Assembly (NCBI RefSeq): GCF_007096635.1
Contig: NZ_VKAA01000029.1
Span: 1-57,844 of the forward strand
DNA length: 57,844 nucleotides
From: Mycolicibacterium sp. 018/SC-01/001
Lineage (GTDB): Bacteria; Actinomycetota; Actinomycetes; Mycobacteriales; Mycobacteriaceae
Direction: 5' to 3'
Within the stretch, counting starts at the first letter, position 1. The number at the start of each line of letters is the position of its first letter. A program made the position numbers and the translations under genes. The notes beneath the pieces are model-generated. The model saw nothing but the letters and a program-made list of their open reading frames with translations. It was not told the origin of the DNA and ran no database searches. Below are positions 26,723-34,718 of the stretch, piece after piece.

Positions 26723-26736
26723 TGGAACGTGTTCTA
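26723..26736. promoter_or_regulatory. KstR operator (cholesterol regulon box)
   Basis: tggaacgtgttcta at 26723-26736 matches the published KstR consensus TnnAACnnGTTnnA at every fixed position. It lies 33 bases from the leftward start at 26690 and 57 from the rightward start at 26793. KstR is a TetR-type repressor released by 3-oxo-cholestenoyl-CoA-type ligands. One site could control both divergent genes. Confidence 0.8.
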
Positions 26737-26792
26737 CTCAGATGTACACCAGCGCCCGGCGGGCCGGTCGCGATTGGCGAAGGGATCAGCAC

Positions 26793-27980
26793 ATGAAGCG
26801 AGTGTTCGTCGTGGGCGTGGGGATGACCAAGTTCGAAAAGCCTGGGCGACGGGAGGGCTGGGACTACCCCGACATGGCGCGCGAGTCCGGCACCAAGGCC
26901 CTCGCGGACGCGGGTGTCGACTACACCGAGATCGAGCAGGGTTACGTCGGGTTCTGCACCGGCGACTCGACCTCGGGTCAGCGGGCGCTCTACGAGCTGG
27001 GGATGACGGGCATCCCGATCGTCAACGTCAACAACAACTGTTCGACCGGGTCGACGGCGCTCTACCTGGGCGCTCAGGCGATCCGCGGCGGGCTGGCGGA
27101 CTGCGTGCTGGCACTGGGTTTCGAGAAGATGCAACCGGGCTCGCTCGGCGGTGGCGCCGAGGACCGCGAGTCGCCGATGAAGAAACACATTCTCGCGCTC
27201 AACGACATCGACGCGATGCAGTTCCCGGTGGCGCCGTGGATGTTCGGGGCGGCGGGCCGCGAGCACATGCAGAAGTACGGCAGCACGGCCGAGCACTTCG
27301 CGAAGATCGGCTTCAAGAACCACAGGCATTCGGTGAACAATCCGTACGCCCAGTTCCAGGACGAGTACAGCCTCGACGACATCCTGGCCGCGAAGATGAT
27401 CTCCGATCCGCTGACCAAGCTGCAGTGCTCGCCGACGTCGGACGGGTCGGCCGCGGTCGTGCTGGCCAGCGAGGACTACGTCGACCGGCACGGCCTGGCG
27501 GGCCGGGCAGTGGAGATCGTCGGGCAGGCGATGACCACCGATTTCGCGTCGACGTTCGACGGCAGCGCGGCGAACATCATCGGCTACGACATGAACGTGC
27601 AGGCCGCGCAGAAGGTCTACGACCAGTCCGGGCTCGGGCCGCAGGATTTCCAGGTGATCGAGCTGCACGACTGTTTCTCGGCCAACGAGCTGTTGCTCTA
27701 CGAGGCGCTCGGGCTGTGCGGGCCGGGCGAGGCGCCGAAGTTGATCGACGACGAGGACACCACCTACGGCGGACGCTGGGTGGTCAATCCGTCGGGCGGG
27801 CTGATCTCGAAGGGTCATCCCCTCGGTGCGACGGGCCTGGCGCAGTGCAGCGAGCTGACGTGGCAGTTGCGCGGTGACGCGGACAAGCGGCAGGTCGACG
27901 GCGTGACGGCGGCTTTGCAGCACAACATCGGGCTGGGCGGCGCGGCGGTCGTGACGGCCTACCAGCGCGCGGACCGCTGA
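26793..27980 (+). CDS. Lipid-transfer-protein-type thiolase (SCP-x thiolase family)
   Basis: A 395-residue thiolase-like enzyme. The nucleophile is Cys83 in VNVNNNCSTGSTALYLG. The His motifs are IELHDCFSANE and SKGHPLGATGLAQ; this HDCF pattern is the SCP-x/Ltp class rather than the classic FadA class. Mycobacterial Ltp-type thiolases act in sterol side-chain removal, some as retro-aldolases with a MaoC-like partner. No such partner is adjacent. With Cys and both His motifs intact, thiolytic or retroaldol activity is plausible. A KstR box upstream supports a steroid role. ATG 26793 has a weak aaggga site. Confidence 0.88.
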   Translation: MKRVFVVGVGMTKFEKPGRREGWDYPDMARESGTKALADAGVDYTEIEQGYVGFCTGDSTSGQRALYELGMTGIPIVNVNNNCSTGSTALYLGAQAIRGGLADCVLALGFEKMQPGSLGGGAEDRESPMKKHILALNDIDAMQFPVAPWMFGAAGREHMQKYGSTAEHFAKIGFKNHRHSVNNPYAQFQDEYSLDDILAAKMISDPLTKLQCSPTSDGSAAVVLASEDYVDRHGLAGRAVEIVGQAMTTDFASTFDGSAANIIGYDMNVQAAQKVYDQSGLGPQDFQVIELHDCFSANELLLYEALGLCGPGEAPKLIDDEDTTYGGRWVVNPSGGLISKGHPLGATGLAQCSELTWQLRGDADKRQVDGVTAALQHNIGLGGAAVVTAYQRADR

Positions 27981-27990
27981 CAGTTTTCTC

Positions 27991-28053
27991 CGCGACCAGA
28001 CGCGAACTCGAGTGACACGCCGCGCGACACGCTCGAGTTCGCGTCTCGTCGCG
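27991..28053. repeat. 22-base inverted repeat between convergent thiolase and dicarboxylate transporter genes
   Basis: Arms 27991-28012 and 28032-28053 pair over 22 bases with a single mismatch; the inner 15 (agacgcgaactcgag / ctcgagttcgcgtct) are perfect. The 19-base loop contains gacacg twice. It lies just after the thiolase stop and before a leftward terminator. It is similar in context to the element at 16323-16389 and may be a dispersed palindromic unit acting as a rightward terminator. Confidence 0.65.
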
Positions 28054-28059
28054 CACATG

Positions 28060-28094
28060 AAAAGACCCGGCCGGGAAGCACCGACCGGGTCTTT
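28060..28094 (-). terminator. Terminator of the dicarboxylate transporter gene
   Basis: Arms aaagacccgg and ccgggtcttt (28061-28070, 28085-28094) form ten pairs, extended by a three-pair inner helix across one-base bulges. Reading leftward the stem ends in four T. It lies 12 bases after the stop of the transporter gene at 28106. The symmetric A/T borders would let it work on both strands. Confidence 0.8.
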
Positions 28095-28105
28095 CCTCTC
28101 GCGTC

Positions 28106-29500
28106 CTACACCGCGGCAGGGGTCCTCTCCTGGTGCGGCTCCTGAACGCGTGAGCCGTGTCCGTCGTCGACCATCGTCAGCTCGTCGAACGGATCGCGTC
28201 CCGCCAGGACGTTGTCGACCTTCACCTTGTCGATCGTGCGGGTCCACGATCCGACCAGCAGCGTGGCGACCGCGTTGCCCGAGAAGTTGGTCAGCGCACG
28301 GGCTTCCGACATGAACCGGTCGATGCCGACGATCAGTCCGACGCCGTCGAGCAGGTCGGGGCGGTGGGCCTGCAGGCCGCCGGCCAGCGTCGCCAGGCCC
28401 GCACCCGTCACTCCGGCCGCGCCCTTGGAGGCGACGATCATGAACACCAGCAGACCGATCTGCTCGGGGATCGACAGCGGATCACCCAGTGCCCCGGCGA
28501 TGAACAGCGACGCCATGGTCAGGTAGATCGCCGTGCCGTCGAGGTTGAACGAGTAGCCGGTGGGCACGACCACGCCGACGGTCGAGCGGTCCACACCGAG
28601 GTGCTCCATCTTCGCGATGAGGCGGGGCAGCGCCGACTCCGACGAGGAGGTCGACACGATCAGCAGGTATTCGCGGGCCAGGTAGCGCACCAGCTTGAAG
28701 ATCGAGATGCCCGAGACCACCCGCAGCAGGGCACCGAGGATGCCGAAGACGAAGATCGCGCAGGTGATGTAGAAGCCCAGCATCAGCGTCAGCAGCTGCC
28801 CGACGGCGGACCAGCCGGTCTGGCCGACGACGTTGGCGATGGCGCCGAACGCGCCGATCGGCGCCAGCCACAGGATCATGCTCAGCACCTTGAAGACCAG
28901 CTTCTGCAGGTGCTCGACACCGCGCAGAATGGGGTCGCCGGTGGAGCCGAGGGCCTGCACGGCGAAGCCGACCAGCAGCGCGATGAACAGGGCCTGCAGC
29001 ACGCTGCCCTCGGTCAGCGCGGAGAACATCGACGTCGGGATGATGCCCTGGACGAAGTCCATCAGGCCGCCGGCCTCGTGCGCCTTGTCGGCGAGTTCGG
29101 CGCCCTTGGCGGCGGTGGTCGAGCTGACGTTCAGACCGGTGCCCGGGTGCAGCAGGTTGCCGACGACCAGGCCGATCGCCAGCGCGAAGGTCGACATCGC
29201 GAGGAAGTACACGAACGCGAGCCCGCCGACCTTGCCGACGGTGGCGGCTTTGCGCACCGAGCCGATGCCGAGCACGATCGTGCAGAAGATGACCGGCGCG
29301 ATCATCATCTTGATCAGCGCGACGAACATCGTGCCCAGGACGCCGAGGCTCTTGCCGACCTCGGGAGCGAGGATGCCGACGCCGACACCGGCCACCACGG
29401 CGACGATGACGGCGATGTAGAGCCAGTGCGTGCGGTCGCGCCGCTTGGGCGCTGCGGGCCGCCCTGGGTCAGGGGCGGGCCGGTCGACGGTGGTGGTCAT
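28106..29500 (-). CDS. dctA: C4-dicarboxylate (dicarboxylate/cation) symporter, DAACS family
   Basis: A 464-residue membrane transporter. The helical-hairpin Ser stretch in STSSSESALPRLI, the substrate motif VVPTGYSFNLDGTAIYL and the ion/substrate region EARALTNFSGNAVATLLV are hallmarks of the glutamate/C4-dicarboxylate family. It likely imports succinate, fumarate or malate with H+ or Na+. ATG 29500 has a strong ggagga site. It is divergent from a CitA/DcuS-type kinase and regulator, a layout usual for dctA control, which supports C4-dicarboxylates over glutamate. It ends at a terminator. Confidence 0.9.
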   Translation of the reverse strand: MTTTVDRPAPDPGRPAAPKRRDRTHWLYIAVIVAVVAGVGVGILAPEVGKSLGVLGTMFVALIKMMIAPVIFCTIVLGIGSVRKAATVGKVGGLAFVYFLAMSTFALAIGLVVGNLLHPGTGLNVSSTTAAKGAELADKAHEAGGLMDFVQGIIPTSMFSALTEGSVLQALFIALLVGFAVQALGSTGDPILRGVEHLQKLVFKVLSMILWLAPIGAFGAIANVVGQTGWSAVGQLLTLMLGFYITCAIFVFGILGALLRVVSGISIFKLVRYLAREYLLIVSTSSSESALPRLIAKMEHLGVDRSTVGVVVPTGYSFNLDGTAIYLTMASLFIAGALGDPLSIPEQIGLLVFMIVASKGAAGVTGAGLATLAGGLQAHRPDLLDGVGLIVGIDRFMSEARALTNFSGNAVATLLVGSWTRTIDKVKVDNVLAGRDPFDELTMVDDGHGSRVQEPHQERTPAAV

Positions 29501-29553
29501 GTGCTTCCTCCAGACTGGGATGACGATGTGGTCTGCAAGGATGGTCAGCCAGT

Positions 29554-29571
29554 ACGTGAGCCAGGTCACGT
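29554..29571. promoter_or_regulatory. Palindrome in the dctA / sensor kinase divergent promoter
   Basis: acgtga-N6-tcacgt at 29554-29571 is a perfect 18-base dyad in the 114-base divergent region. Next to it are gttca copies at 29576-29580 and 29585-29589, which could be regulator half-sites or -35 related. The obvious candidate ligand is the response regulator encoded at 31174. Confidence 0.5.
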
Positions 29572-29614
29572 TTTAGTTCATTTCGTTCAGGCGGGCGGGA
29601 GGGTGCGCGACACG

Positions 29615-31177
29615 ATGCGATCGATCCGCGCTGCATGGCCGCGTTCGCTGGCCGGGCAGGCCATTGCGCTGCAGGTGCTGGTCATCGCACTGGTGGTGGT
29701 GGTCGGAAGCGTGCTGGCGCTCGTCGACGCCCGCCGGGACGGCGATGCGGCCGCCCGCGATCAGGTCGTCGGAATCGCCACCTCTCTCGCCGATGCCCCT
29801 TCCACTGCGGAGGCCATCGAGGCCGGCCGGGCCACCGAGGTCCTGCAGCCGATGACCGAGTTGGTGCGCACTCACACCGACATCGCGTTCATCACGATCA
29901 TGGCCCCGGACCGCACCAGGTTCACCCACACCGATCCGTCCCAGATCGGCGGGAAATACCTGGGCACCATCGAGCCGGCGTTGCGCGGTGAGACGTTCAC
30001 CGAGATCTACACCGGCACGCTGGGCCCGTCGATCCGCGCGGTGGCGCCCGTGCGCGACGGGTCGGGCCGCATCGTCGGGCTGGTCGCCGCGGGCATTCTG
30101 CAGCAGAGCCTGGCCGAGCGGTGGCGGTCGCAGTGGCCGGTGATCGCCGCGGTGGGCGCCGGGGCGCTTGCGGTCTCGCTGATCGGCGTCTGGGGCATCC
30201 GGCGGCGGCTGCTGCGCCAGACCCGCGGCTTGCGACCCGACGAGCTGCGGGTCATGTACGACCACCACGACGCGATCCTGCATTCGGTGTCCGAAGGTCT
30301 CATCGTGCTCGATCGGGACGGCGTGGCCCTGGTCAACGACGAGGCGCGACGGCTGTTGTCGCTGCCTGCCGGAGCCGTGCGCCGCGAGGACCTGCCGGAG
30401 TTCCTGCAGTCGTTCGCGCCGGGCGCCCGGGACGAGGTGCATGTCACCGACGAGCGGGTGCTGGTGGTCAACCGTTCTCCGGTGGCGTCGGCCGAGCACT
30501 CGTCGGAAGTCGTGACGATCCGCGATCGCACTGAATTGCAGGGCGCGCTGGGCGAATTGAACTCGCTGAAGGTGCTCACCGATTCGCTGCGTGCACAGGC
30601 GCACGAGGCGGCCAACACGCTGCACACCATCGTGACGATGGTGGAGATGGGCCGCGCCGAGGAAGCCGTCCGTTTTGCGACCGCGGAGCTGGAGCTGTCC
30701 CAGCACCTCGTCGATCGCCTGTCGGGTGCGGTTGCCGAGCCGGCGCTGGTGGCGCTGCTGCTGGGCAAGACCGCCCAGGCCGACGAACGCGGTATCGAGT
30801 TGACCGTCACCGAAGACACCCATCTGCCCGCCGGGGACGACCACCTGCTCAGCGGTTCGGAGATGGTCACGGTCCTGGGCAACCTGATCGACAACGCGAT
30901 GGACGCGTGCGACAAAACCGATCCGTGGGTGGAGGTCACGGTCAACCAGAGCGACGACCGCTTGCTCATCAGGGTTGCCGACAGCGGAGAAGGCATGGAC
31001 GCCACCACTTTCGACAAGGCGATGCGGCGCGGGTACTCGACGAAGACGGGGAGCGATGCCGAGCAGCACGGCCTCGGGCTGGCGCTGGTGGCACAGGTGG
31101 TCAAGCGGCACGGTGGGATGCTGAGCGCCGATGTGACCTACGGCTCGGTCGTCACAGTGGAGGTGAATGCGCCGTGA
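29615..31177 (+). CDS. Sensor histidine kinase, CitA/DcuS family
   Basis: A 520-residue membrane kinase. TM1 spans about residues 13-36, an extracytoplasmic PDC/Cache domain 37-175 (with LVRTHTDIAFITIM and GGKYLGTIEPALRGE), TM2 176-197, and a PAS domain about 215-305. The phosphoacceptor is in RAQAHEAANTLHTI (His330). The ATPase has N-box LIDNAMDAC and G-boxes ADSGEGMD and HGLGLALV. The family senses citrate or C4-dicarboxylates outside the cell. ATG 29615 is used; GTG 29603 is an alternative. Its stop overlaps the regulator's GTG start (GTGA). Confidence 0.88.
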   Translation: MRSIRAAWPRSLAGQAIALQVLVIALVVVVGSVLALVDARRDGDAAARDQVVGIATSLADAPSTAEAIEAGRATEVLQPMTELVRTHTDIAFITIMAPDRTRFTHTDPSQIGGKYLGTIEPALRGETFTEIYTGTLGPSIRAVAPVRDGSGRIVGLVAAGILQQSLAERWRSQWPVIAAVGAGALAVSLIGVWGIRRRLLRQTRGLRPDELRVMYDHHDAILHSVSEGLIVLDRDGVALVNDEARRLLSLPAGAVRREDLPEFLQSFAPGARDEVHVTDERVLVVNRSPVASAEHSSEVVTIRDRTELQGALGELNSLKVLTDSLRAQAHEAANTLHTIVTMVEMGRAEEAVRFATAELELSQHLVDRLSGAVAEPALVALLLGKTAQADERGIELTVTEDTHLPAGDDHLLSGSEMVTVLGNLIDNAMDACDKTDPWVEVTVNQSDDRLLIRVADSGEGMDATTFDKAMRRGYSTKTGSDAEQHGLGLALVAQVVKRHGGMLSADVTYGSVVTVEVNAP

Positions 31178-31866
31178 TCCGCGTCCTGATCGTCGAAGAC
31201 GAGCCACTGATCGCAGAGGCGCACCAGACGTATCTCGGTCGCCTGCAGGGTTTTTCGGTAGCAGCTGTGGTGCACACTGCTCGCGATGCGATGCGGGCGG
31301 CATCCGACGCGGCGGCCGGGGACAGCCCGATCGACCTCGTCCTGCTCGACATCGGCCTGCCCGACGCGAATGGCATCGCCCTCGCGTCGGCGCTGTCGGG
31401 GCTGCGTCCGGCGCCCGACATCATCACGATCACCTCGGAACGCGACCTGGAGATGGTGCGGGCCGCGGTCGGCCACGGCGCACTGGCCTATCTCCTGAAG
31501 CCGTTCACGTTCGCGGCGTTCCGCGATCGCCTGGAGCGGTATGCCCGTTACCGCGATGCGCTGCCGGCCGGCACCGATGCCGCCAGCCAGGCCGAGGTCG
31601 ATCGCGCGCTGTCGGAGCTGCGGATCGGCCCGGACCGGGCGTCGGCGCCGAAGGGCATCGCTCCCGGCACGAACGACGAGATCGCCCGTGTGGTCCGCGA
31701 TTCCGCCGAAGCGGGCATCACCGCGGATGCGGTGGCCAAGCAGATCGGCGTGTCCCGGGTGACGGCGTGGCGGTATCTCGAACGGCTGGCCGACGAGGGC
31801 ACAGTGCGACGAGAGACCGATTACGGCAAGGCGGGCCGCCCGAAAACCCGGTATCAGTGGCGCTGA
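31174..31866 (+). CDS. Response regulator, CitB/DcuR type
   Basis: A 230-residue regulator. The receiver domain holds the acidic pair in VEDEP, phospho-acceptor Asp59 in LVLLDIGLPD, and the Lys of YLLKPF. The C-terminal domain has a helix-turn-helix SADAVAKQ-like stretch (ITADAVAKQIGVSRVTAWRY), as in DcuR/CitB proteins. GTG 31174 overlaps the kinase stop by four bases. It should control the divergent dctA and maybe its own operon. Confidence 0.9.
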   Translation: MIRVLIVEDEPLIAEAHQTYLGRLQGFSVAAVVHTARDAMRAASDAAAGDSPIDLVLLDIGLPDANGIALASALSGLRPAPDIITITSERDLEMVRAAVGHGALAYLLKPFTFAAFRDRLERYARYRDALPAGTDAASQAEVDRALSELRIGPDRASAPKGIAPGTNDEIARVVRDSAEAGITADAVAKQIGVSRVTAWRYLERLADEGTVRRETDYGKAGRPKTRYQWR

Positions 31867-31873
31867 GCGAACC

Positions 31874-32965
31874 TCAGACGGTGACCGGCTGGCGCCTGCG
31901 CCGCGCGGCGAGCGCGAACGGTTCGGTCGCCAGGAACTGTGAGTAGAGCATGCCGATCGTGGACTCGACGGGGTGCACACTCAGACCGCCGGCGTAGTCC
32001 GCGAGGAACAGTTCGCTGCCGTCGGCATTGTGCGCCAGGCACGACGGCCGGGCCGGCGCGGACAGCGCGTCGAGGATCTCGAGGCCCATCGTGCACACGA
32101 CGTGAACACGGTCGTAGTCGACGACGTAGGCGCGGGCCTCGTCGCGACTGAGGGAGAGCTGGGTGGGTGCGCCGCCGACGACGACCCGGCCCGTGATGCG
32201 GGCGGTGGCCAGGTCGATGACCTGCACCACGCCGCCGCTGTGACGGTCCGAGGTCAGCGCGTAGACGGTGTCGCCGGCGCAGGCGAGGTCGCGCAGCGGC
32301 GCACCGACCTTGACGACGCGCTGCACACGGGTCGTCTCGGCGTCGACGATGACGAGTTGGCTGCCACGCTCGTCGGTGACGGCCACCAGCAGGCGCTTGC
32401 CGCGCGGGTCGAGGGCCAGGGCGTCGATGTTGGCGGCCGGCCCCGTCCCGATGTCGATCGTGCCGGCGCGCTCGGCCGTCACGTCGAGCACCGTCACCTC
32501 GACGCGCTCGCCCGACGCGCGGCCGGCATAGAGCCGCTTGCCGTCGGGACCGACGGCCAACGCGGTGATTCCGGAGGCGACGGGGATCGTCGACGTCACT
32601 GCACCGGTCTCCGCGTCCACGACGACGACCATGTCCTGCTGGGCAGAGGTGACGCTGAGATGGACGTGGTGGTCGCTGACCACGACACCGGTCGGCTCGC
32701 CGCGGAGAACGACGACGGCGCGCTCGTCGAGGGTGTCGGGATCGAGCAGCGTGACGGTGTCGTCTACCGGATTCGTCACGGCGACGACGCGTGGTCCGGC
32801 AGCCATGTCTCCGATGGGTCCGCGGCCGACCGTCAGCCGCCGCTGCGCGGCGGTGCCGCCGGTCTCGGTGAGCACCTCGTGCGCCCCACCGTTCTCATCG
32901 GCCGCAGAAGGCAGCTCTCGTTCCGATTTCCTCTTCAGCAACGTGGGCATCGCAAAGTTCGCCAT
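31874..32965 (-). CDS. YncE-like beta-propeller protein (Rv1057-like)
   Basis: A 363-residue repeat protein. Blades repeat the pattern of paired strands ending in V-D-x-x-T, for example MVVVVDAETGAVTSTIPV, LVIVDAETTRVQRVVKV and VQVIDLATARITGRVVVG, giving about seven blades. No signal peptide is present. The M. tuberculosis homologue Rv1057 is a stress-induced seven-bladed propeller controlled by MprAB and SigE. Here the 352-base upstream region holds direct repeats at a possible promoter. It probably works as a binding scaffold; no enzyme motif is seen. Confidence 0.82.
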   Translation of the reverse strand: MANFAMPTLLKRKSERELPSAADENGGAHEVLTETGGTAAQRRLTVGRGPIGDMAAGPRVVAVTNPVDDTVTLLDPDTLDERAVVVLRGEPTGVVVSDHHVHLSVTSAQQDMVVVVDAETGAVTSTIPVASGITALAVGPDGKRLYAGRASGERVEVTVLDVTAERAGTIDIGTGPAANIDALALDPRGKRLLVAVTDERGSQLVIVDAETTRVQRVVKVGAPLRDLACAGDTVYALTSDRHSGGVVQVIDLATARITGRVVVGGAPTQLSLSRDEARAYVVDYDRVHVVCTMGLEILDALSAPARPSCLAHNADGSELFLADYAGGLSVHPVESTIGMLYSQFLATEPFALAARRRRQPVTV

Positions 32966-33317
32966 TGAAGTCTCACCTCCGCCGGGGACGAGGTCTCCCG
33001 GGTCCGATTACATCTGTCAGCGGCCCTCGCGGGCGCGGTCTGAACAGAGTGTATCGACCAAAAATCAAGGTCAGAGGTGCCAAAGGTCACCTGCGGAGCG
33101 CGGTGGCGGTCAAACTCTCAACACATACTTAGATTTCTCTTGGTTATCGAGTCGTTACTTTGCGATGGCAACGAGCAAACATCGGATGAACAGCGCGGAA
33201 CCGACGATCCGCAATCGGCGTCACGCACTGTGACGGAGTCGACGCTCTCAGCAATTCTTAGATTCCGCCGCCGATAATGAGCGCCAGATCACAGTCGGAC
33301 ACGTGCGGCCACGGGCC
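32966..33317. promoter_or_regulatory. 352-base gene-free control region before the propeller gene
   Basis: No coding frame is supported here. On the minus strand a -10-like tacact (33053-33048) is preceded by a ctgacc-type -35 15 bases upstream. Direct repeats tgacctt (plus-strand aaggtca at 33067-33073 and 33083-33089, 16 bases apart) overlap that -35. Further upstream an inverted repeat cgtcac-N5-gtgacg lies at 33219-33235. The 33110-33180 part is AT-rich for this genome. This would suit an activator-dependent promoter such as a two-component target. Confidence 0.5.
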
Positions 33318-33725
33318 TCAGGCCGGTTCGGCGCCACGCAAGATCGGAAGATCGGCCCGCGGGATCAGTCCCTCGGGGTCGCACAGCTGCAGAACACGCG
33401 TCACCGCCGGGCTCCCGACGACGCACCACTCGACGTCCTCGCGGGAAAAGTGCGCACTGATCGCATACAGCGCCGAGGCGCCGTCGAAGGCCATGAACGG
33501 CACCTCGGTCAGGTCGACGATCACCGCGCGCGCGGCACCTGCCGCCTCGCGGATCGTGTGGGCGAAATGCTTGGCATTGGCTGCGTCCACTTCACCGGCG
33601 ATCGCGACCGTCGCCTCCTTCGCCCGGCCACGACCGCGCGTCCGAGTCGCAACAGTCAACTCTGTCGAAGCCACGAAGAAGCTTCGACAGTCTTTTGACC
33701 TGCTCCGAATGGACGTGACGGTCAT
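33318..33725 (-). CDS. STAS-domain protein (anti-anti-sigma type)
   Basis: A 135-residue protein. A basic N-terminus of about 35 residues is followed by a STAS fold: EATVAIAGEVDAANAKHFA, AVIVDLTEVPFMAFDGASALY and a C-terminal VVGSPAVTRVLQLC. The position of the regulatory Ser before helix 2 reads FDGAS, so Ser is one or two residues from the usual DSAG site; whether it is phosphorylated is open. STAS proteins bind anti-sigma kinases and free the sigma factor. Part of a signalling cluster up to 36886. Confidence 0.82.
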   Translation of the reverse strand: MTVTSIRSRSKDCRSFFVASTELTVATRTRGRGRAKEATVAIAGEVDAANAKHFAHTIREAAGAARAVIVDLTEVPFMAFDGASALYAISAHFSREDVEWCVVGSPAVTRVLQLCDPEGLIPRADLPILRGAEPA

Positions 33726-33752
33726 GGCACGGACATCACTGCTTCATGGCTG

Positions 33753-33989
33753 CTACTCCGCAGCCTTCTGACGGGCCTCGTTGGCCTTGGCTTCGGCACG
33801 TGCCTTCTCGGCTTCTGCCTCTTTCTGCGCCGCTTCCCGCTGGGCGTCGGCCTTGTCCTGCTGGGCTTCGCCCTCTTGCTTGAGATCATCGCGACCGGTC
33901 ACCACGCCGGCGACCTCTTTGGCCTTGCCCTTGATGCCTTCGACGACACCCTTGACGGCTTCTTCGGGACCAGAATTGTTGTCACCCAC
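33753..33989 (-). CDS. CsbD-like general stress protein
   Basis: A 78-residue, highly charged protein. The N-terminal half (EEAVKGVVEGIKGKAKEVAG, then VVTGRDDLKQEGEAQQ) is the CsbD repeat pattern. The rest is an Ala/Glu/Lys/Gln helix likely to form a coiled coil. CsbD is a sigma-B target in Bacillus and relatives are stress-induced in many bacteria; biochemical role unknown. A SigF-like promoter is placed at 34071-34096. Lies between two STAS genes. Confidence 0.82.
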   Translation of the reverse strand: MGDNNSGPEEAVKGVVEGIKGKAKEVAGVVTGRDDLKQEGEAQQDKADAQREAAQKEAEAEKARAEAKANEARQKAAE

Positions 33990-34070
33990 GGGAGCGCTCC
34001 CTTGTCAGTGTTGTGCCCGGATGGATCGTCTCCGCGCCGGGGAGCGGCCCGGCCGCTCAGCGATGCGTCT

Positions 34071-34096
34071 GTTCCCTGGCCCTCGGAACACCAAAC
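34071..34096 (-). promoter_or_regulatory. Candidate SigF-type promoter for the CsbD-like gene
   Basis: On the minus strand gtttg (34096-34092) and gggaac (34076-34071) are separated by 15 bases, close to the mycobacterial SigF pattern GTTT-N15-17-GGGTA with one mismatch in the -10. It lies just after the STAS gene stop at 34099 and about 80 bases before the CsbD-like start. That a stress sigma factor would drive this gene fits its family. Confidence 0.45.
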
Positions 34097-34098
34097 AT

Positions 34099-34485
34099 TC
34101 AACCAGCGAAGTCGCTCAGTGCGTCATCCAATGACGAGAACAGTTCGATGTAATCCGCAAGTCCCATGATCGTGAGCGGCCGGCTGGTGGCGGGACCGTC
34201 GGCGACGACCGCGAACCGGGTCGCCTCGCCGAGCTGTTTGCGCGTGGTCATCAGCACTTCCATGCCCGCCGTACCGAGGAAGTCCACCTCGGACAGGTCC
34301 AGGATCAGGCCGACGGGCCGGCGATCGGCCGCCGCGCTCATCACCTCTTGGAGCGCAGGCGCGGACAGCATGTCGACAGCACCGGACGCCGAGACCACCA
34401 CGACGCCGTCGACCTGGTGTTCGCTGAATTGCTGCACGCGAGATGCCTCTTCTCCGTCCCGCCCCGTGAGGGCGATGATTGTCAC
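34099..34485 (-). CDS. STAS-domain anti-sigma factor antagonist
   Basis: A 128-residue protein with GTG start 34485 (reads MTIIALTGRDGEEASR). The STAS core is HQVDGVVVVSASGAVDMLSA, then VGLILDLSEVDFLGTAGMEV. At the site where SpoIIAA/RsbV carry the phosphorylated Ser (DSAG) this protein has Thr (GTAG), which can still be phosphorylated. It should cycle between an anti-sigma kinase and a PP2C phosphatase; the phosphatase is divergently encoded at 34719. No anti-sigma kinase is in the window. Confidence 0.87.
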   Translation of the reverse strand: MTIIALTGRDGEEASRVQQFSEHQVDGVVVVSASGAVDMLSAPALQEVMSAAADRRPVGLILDLSEVDFLGTAGMEVLMTTRKQLGEATRFAVVADGPATSRPLTIMGLADYIELFSSLDDALSDFAG

Positions 34486-34718
34486 GAGGCTGCAGTCTGA
34501 ACCTGCTCGACGCGGCGCCGTACCGGCAACCGCGTACAGGCTATCGGAGCACCGGCGCGGCCGCGTGTACCGGATCGCCCGACCTGCACGCACGGGCGTC
34601 GGTGGCGACTACCGTGGACGATGTCTGACGTTGGCAGATCTCGACAGGGGCTGGGAGGTGTTCCGTCCGCACGCGCACACAACTGGCTGACGAGGTCGAG
34701 GTCGGCCTCGCCGGCTCG

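Noticed and set aside
28157..29614. Long N-terminal extension of the sensor kinase frame
   Set aside because: This part is antisense to dctA and reads as Asp/Gln/His/Arg-rich low complexity. The kinase begins with a proper membrane segment near 29615.
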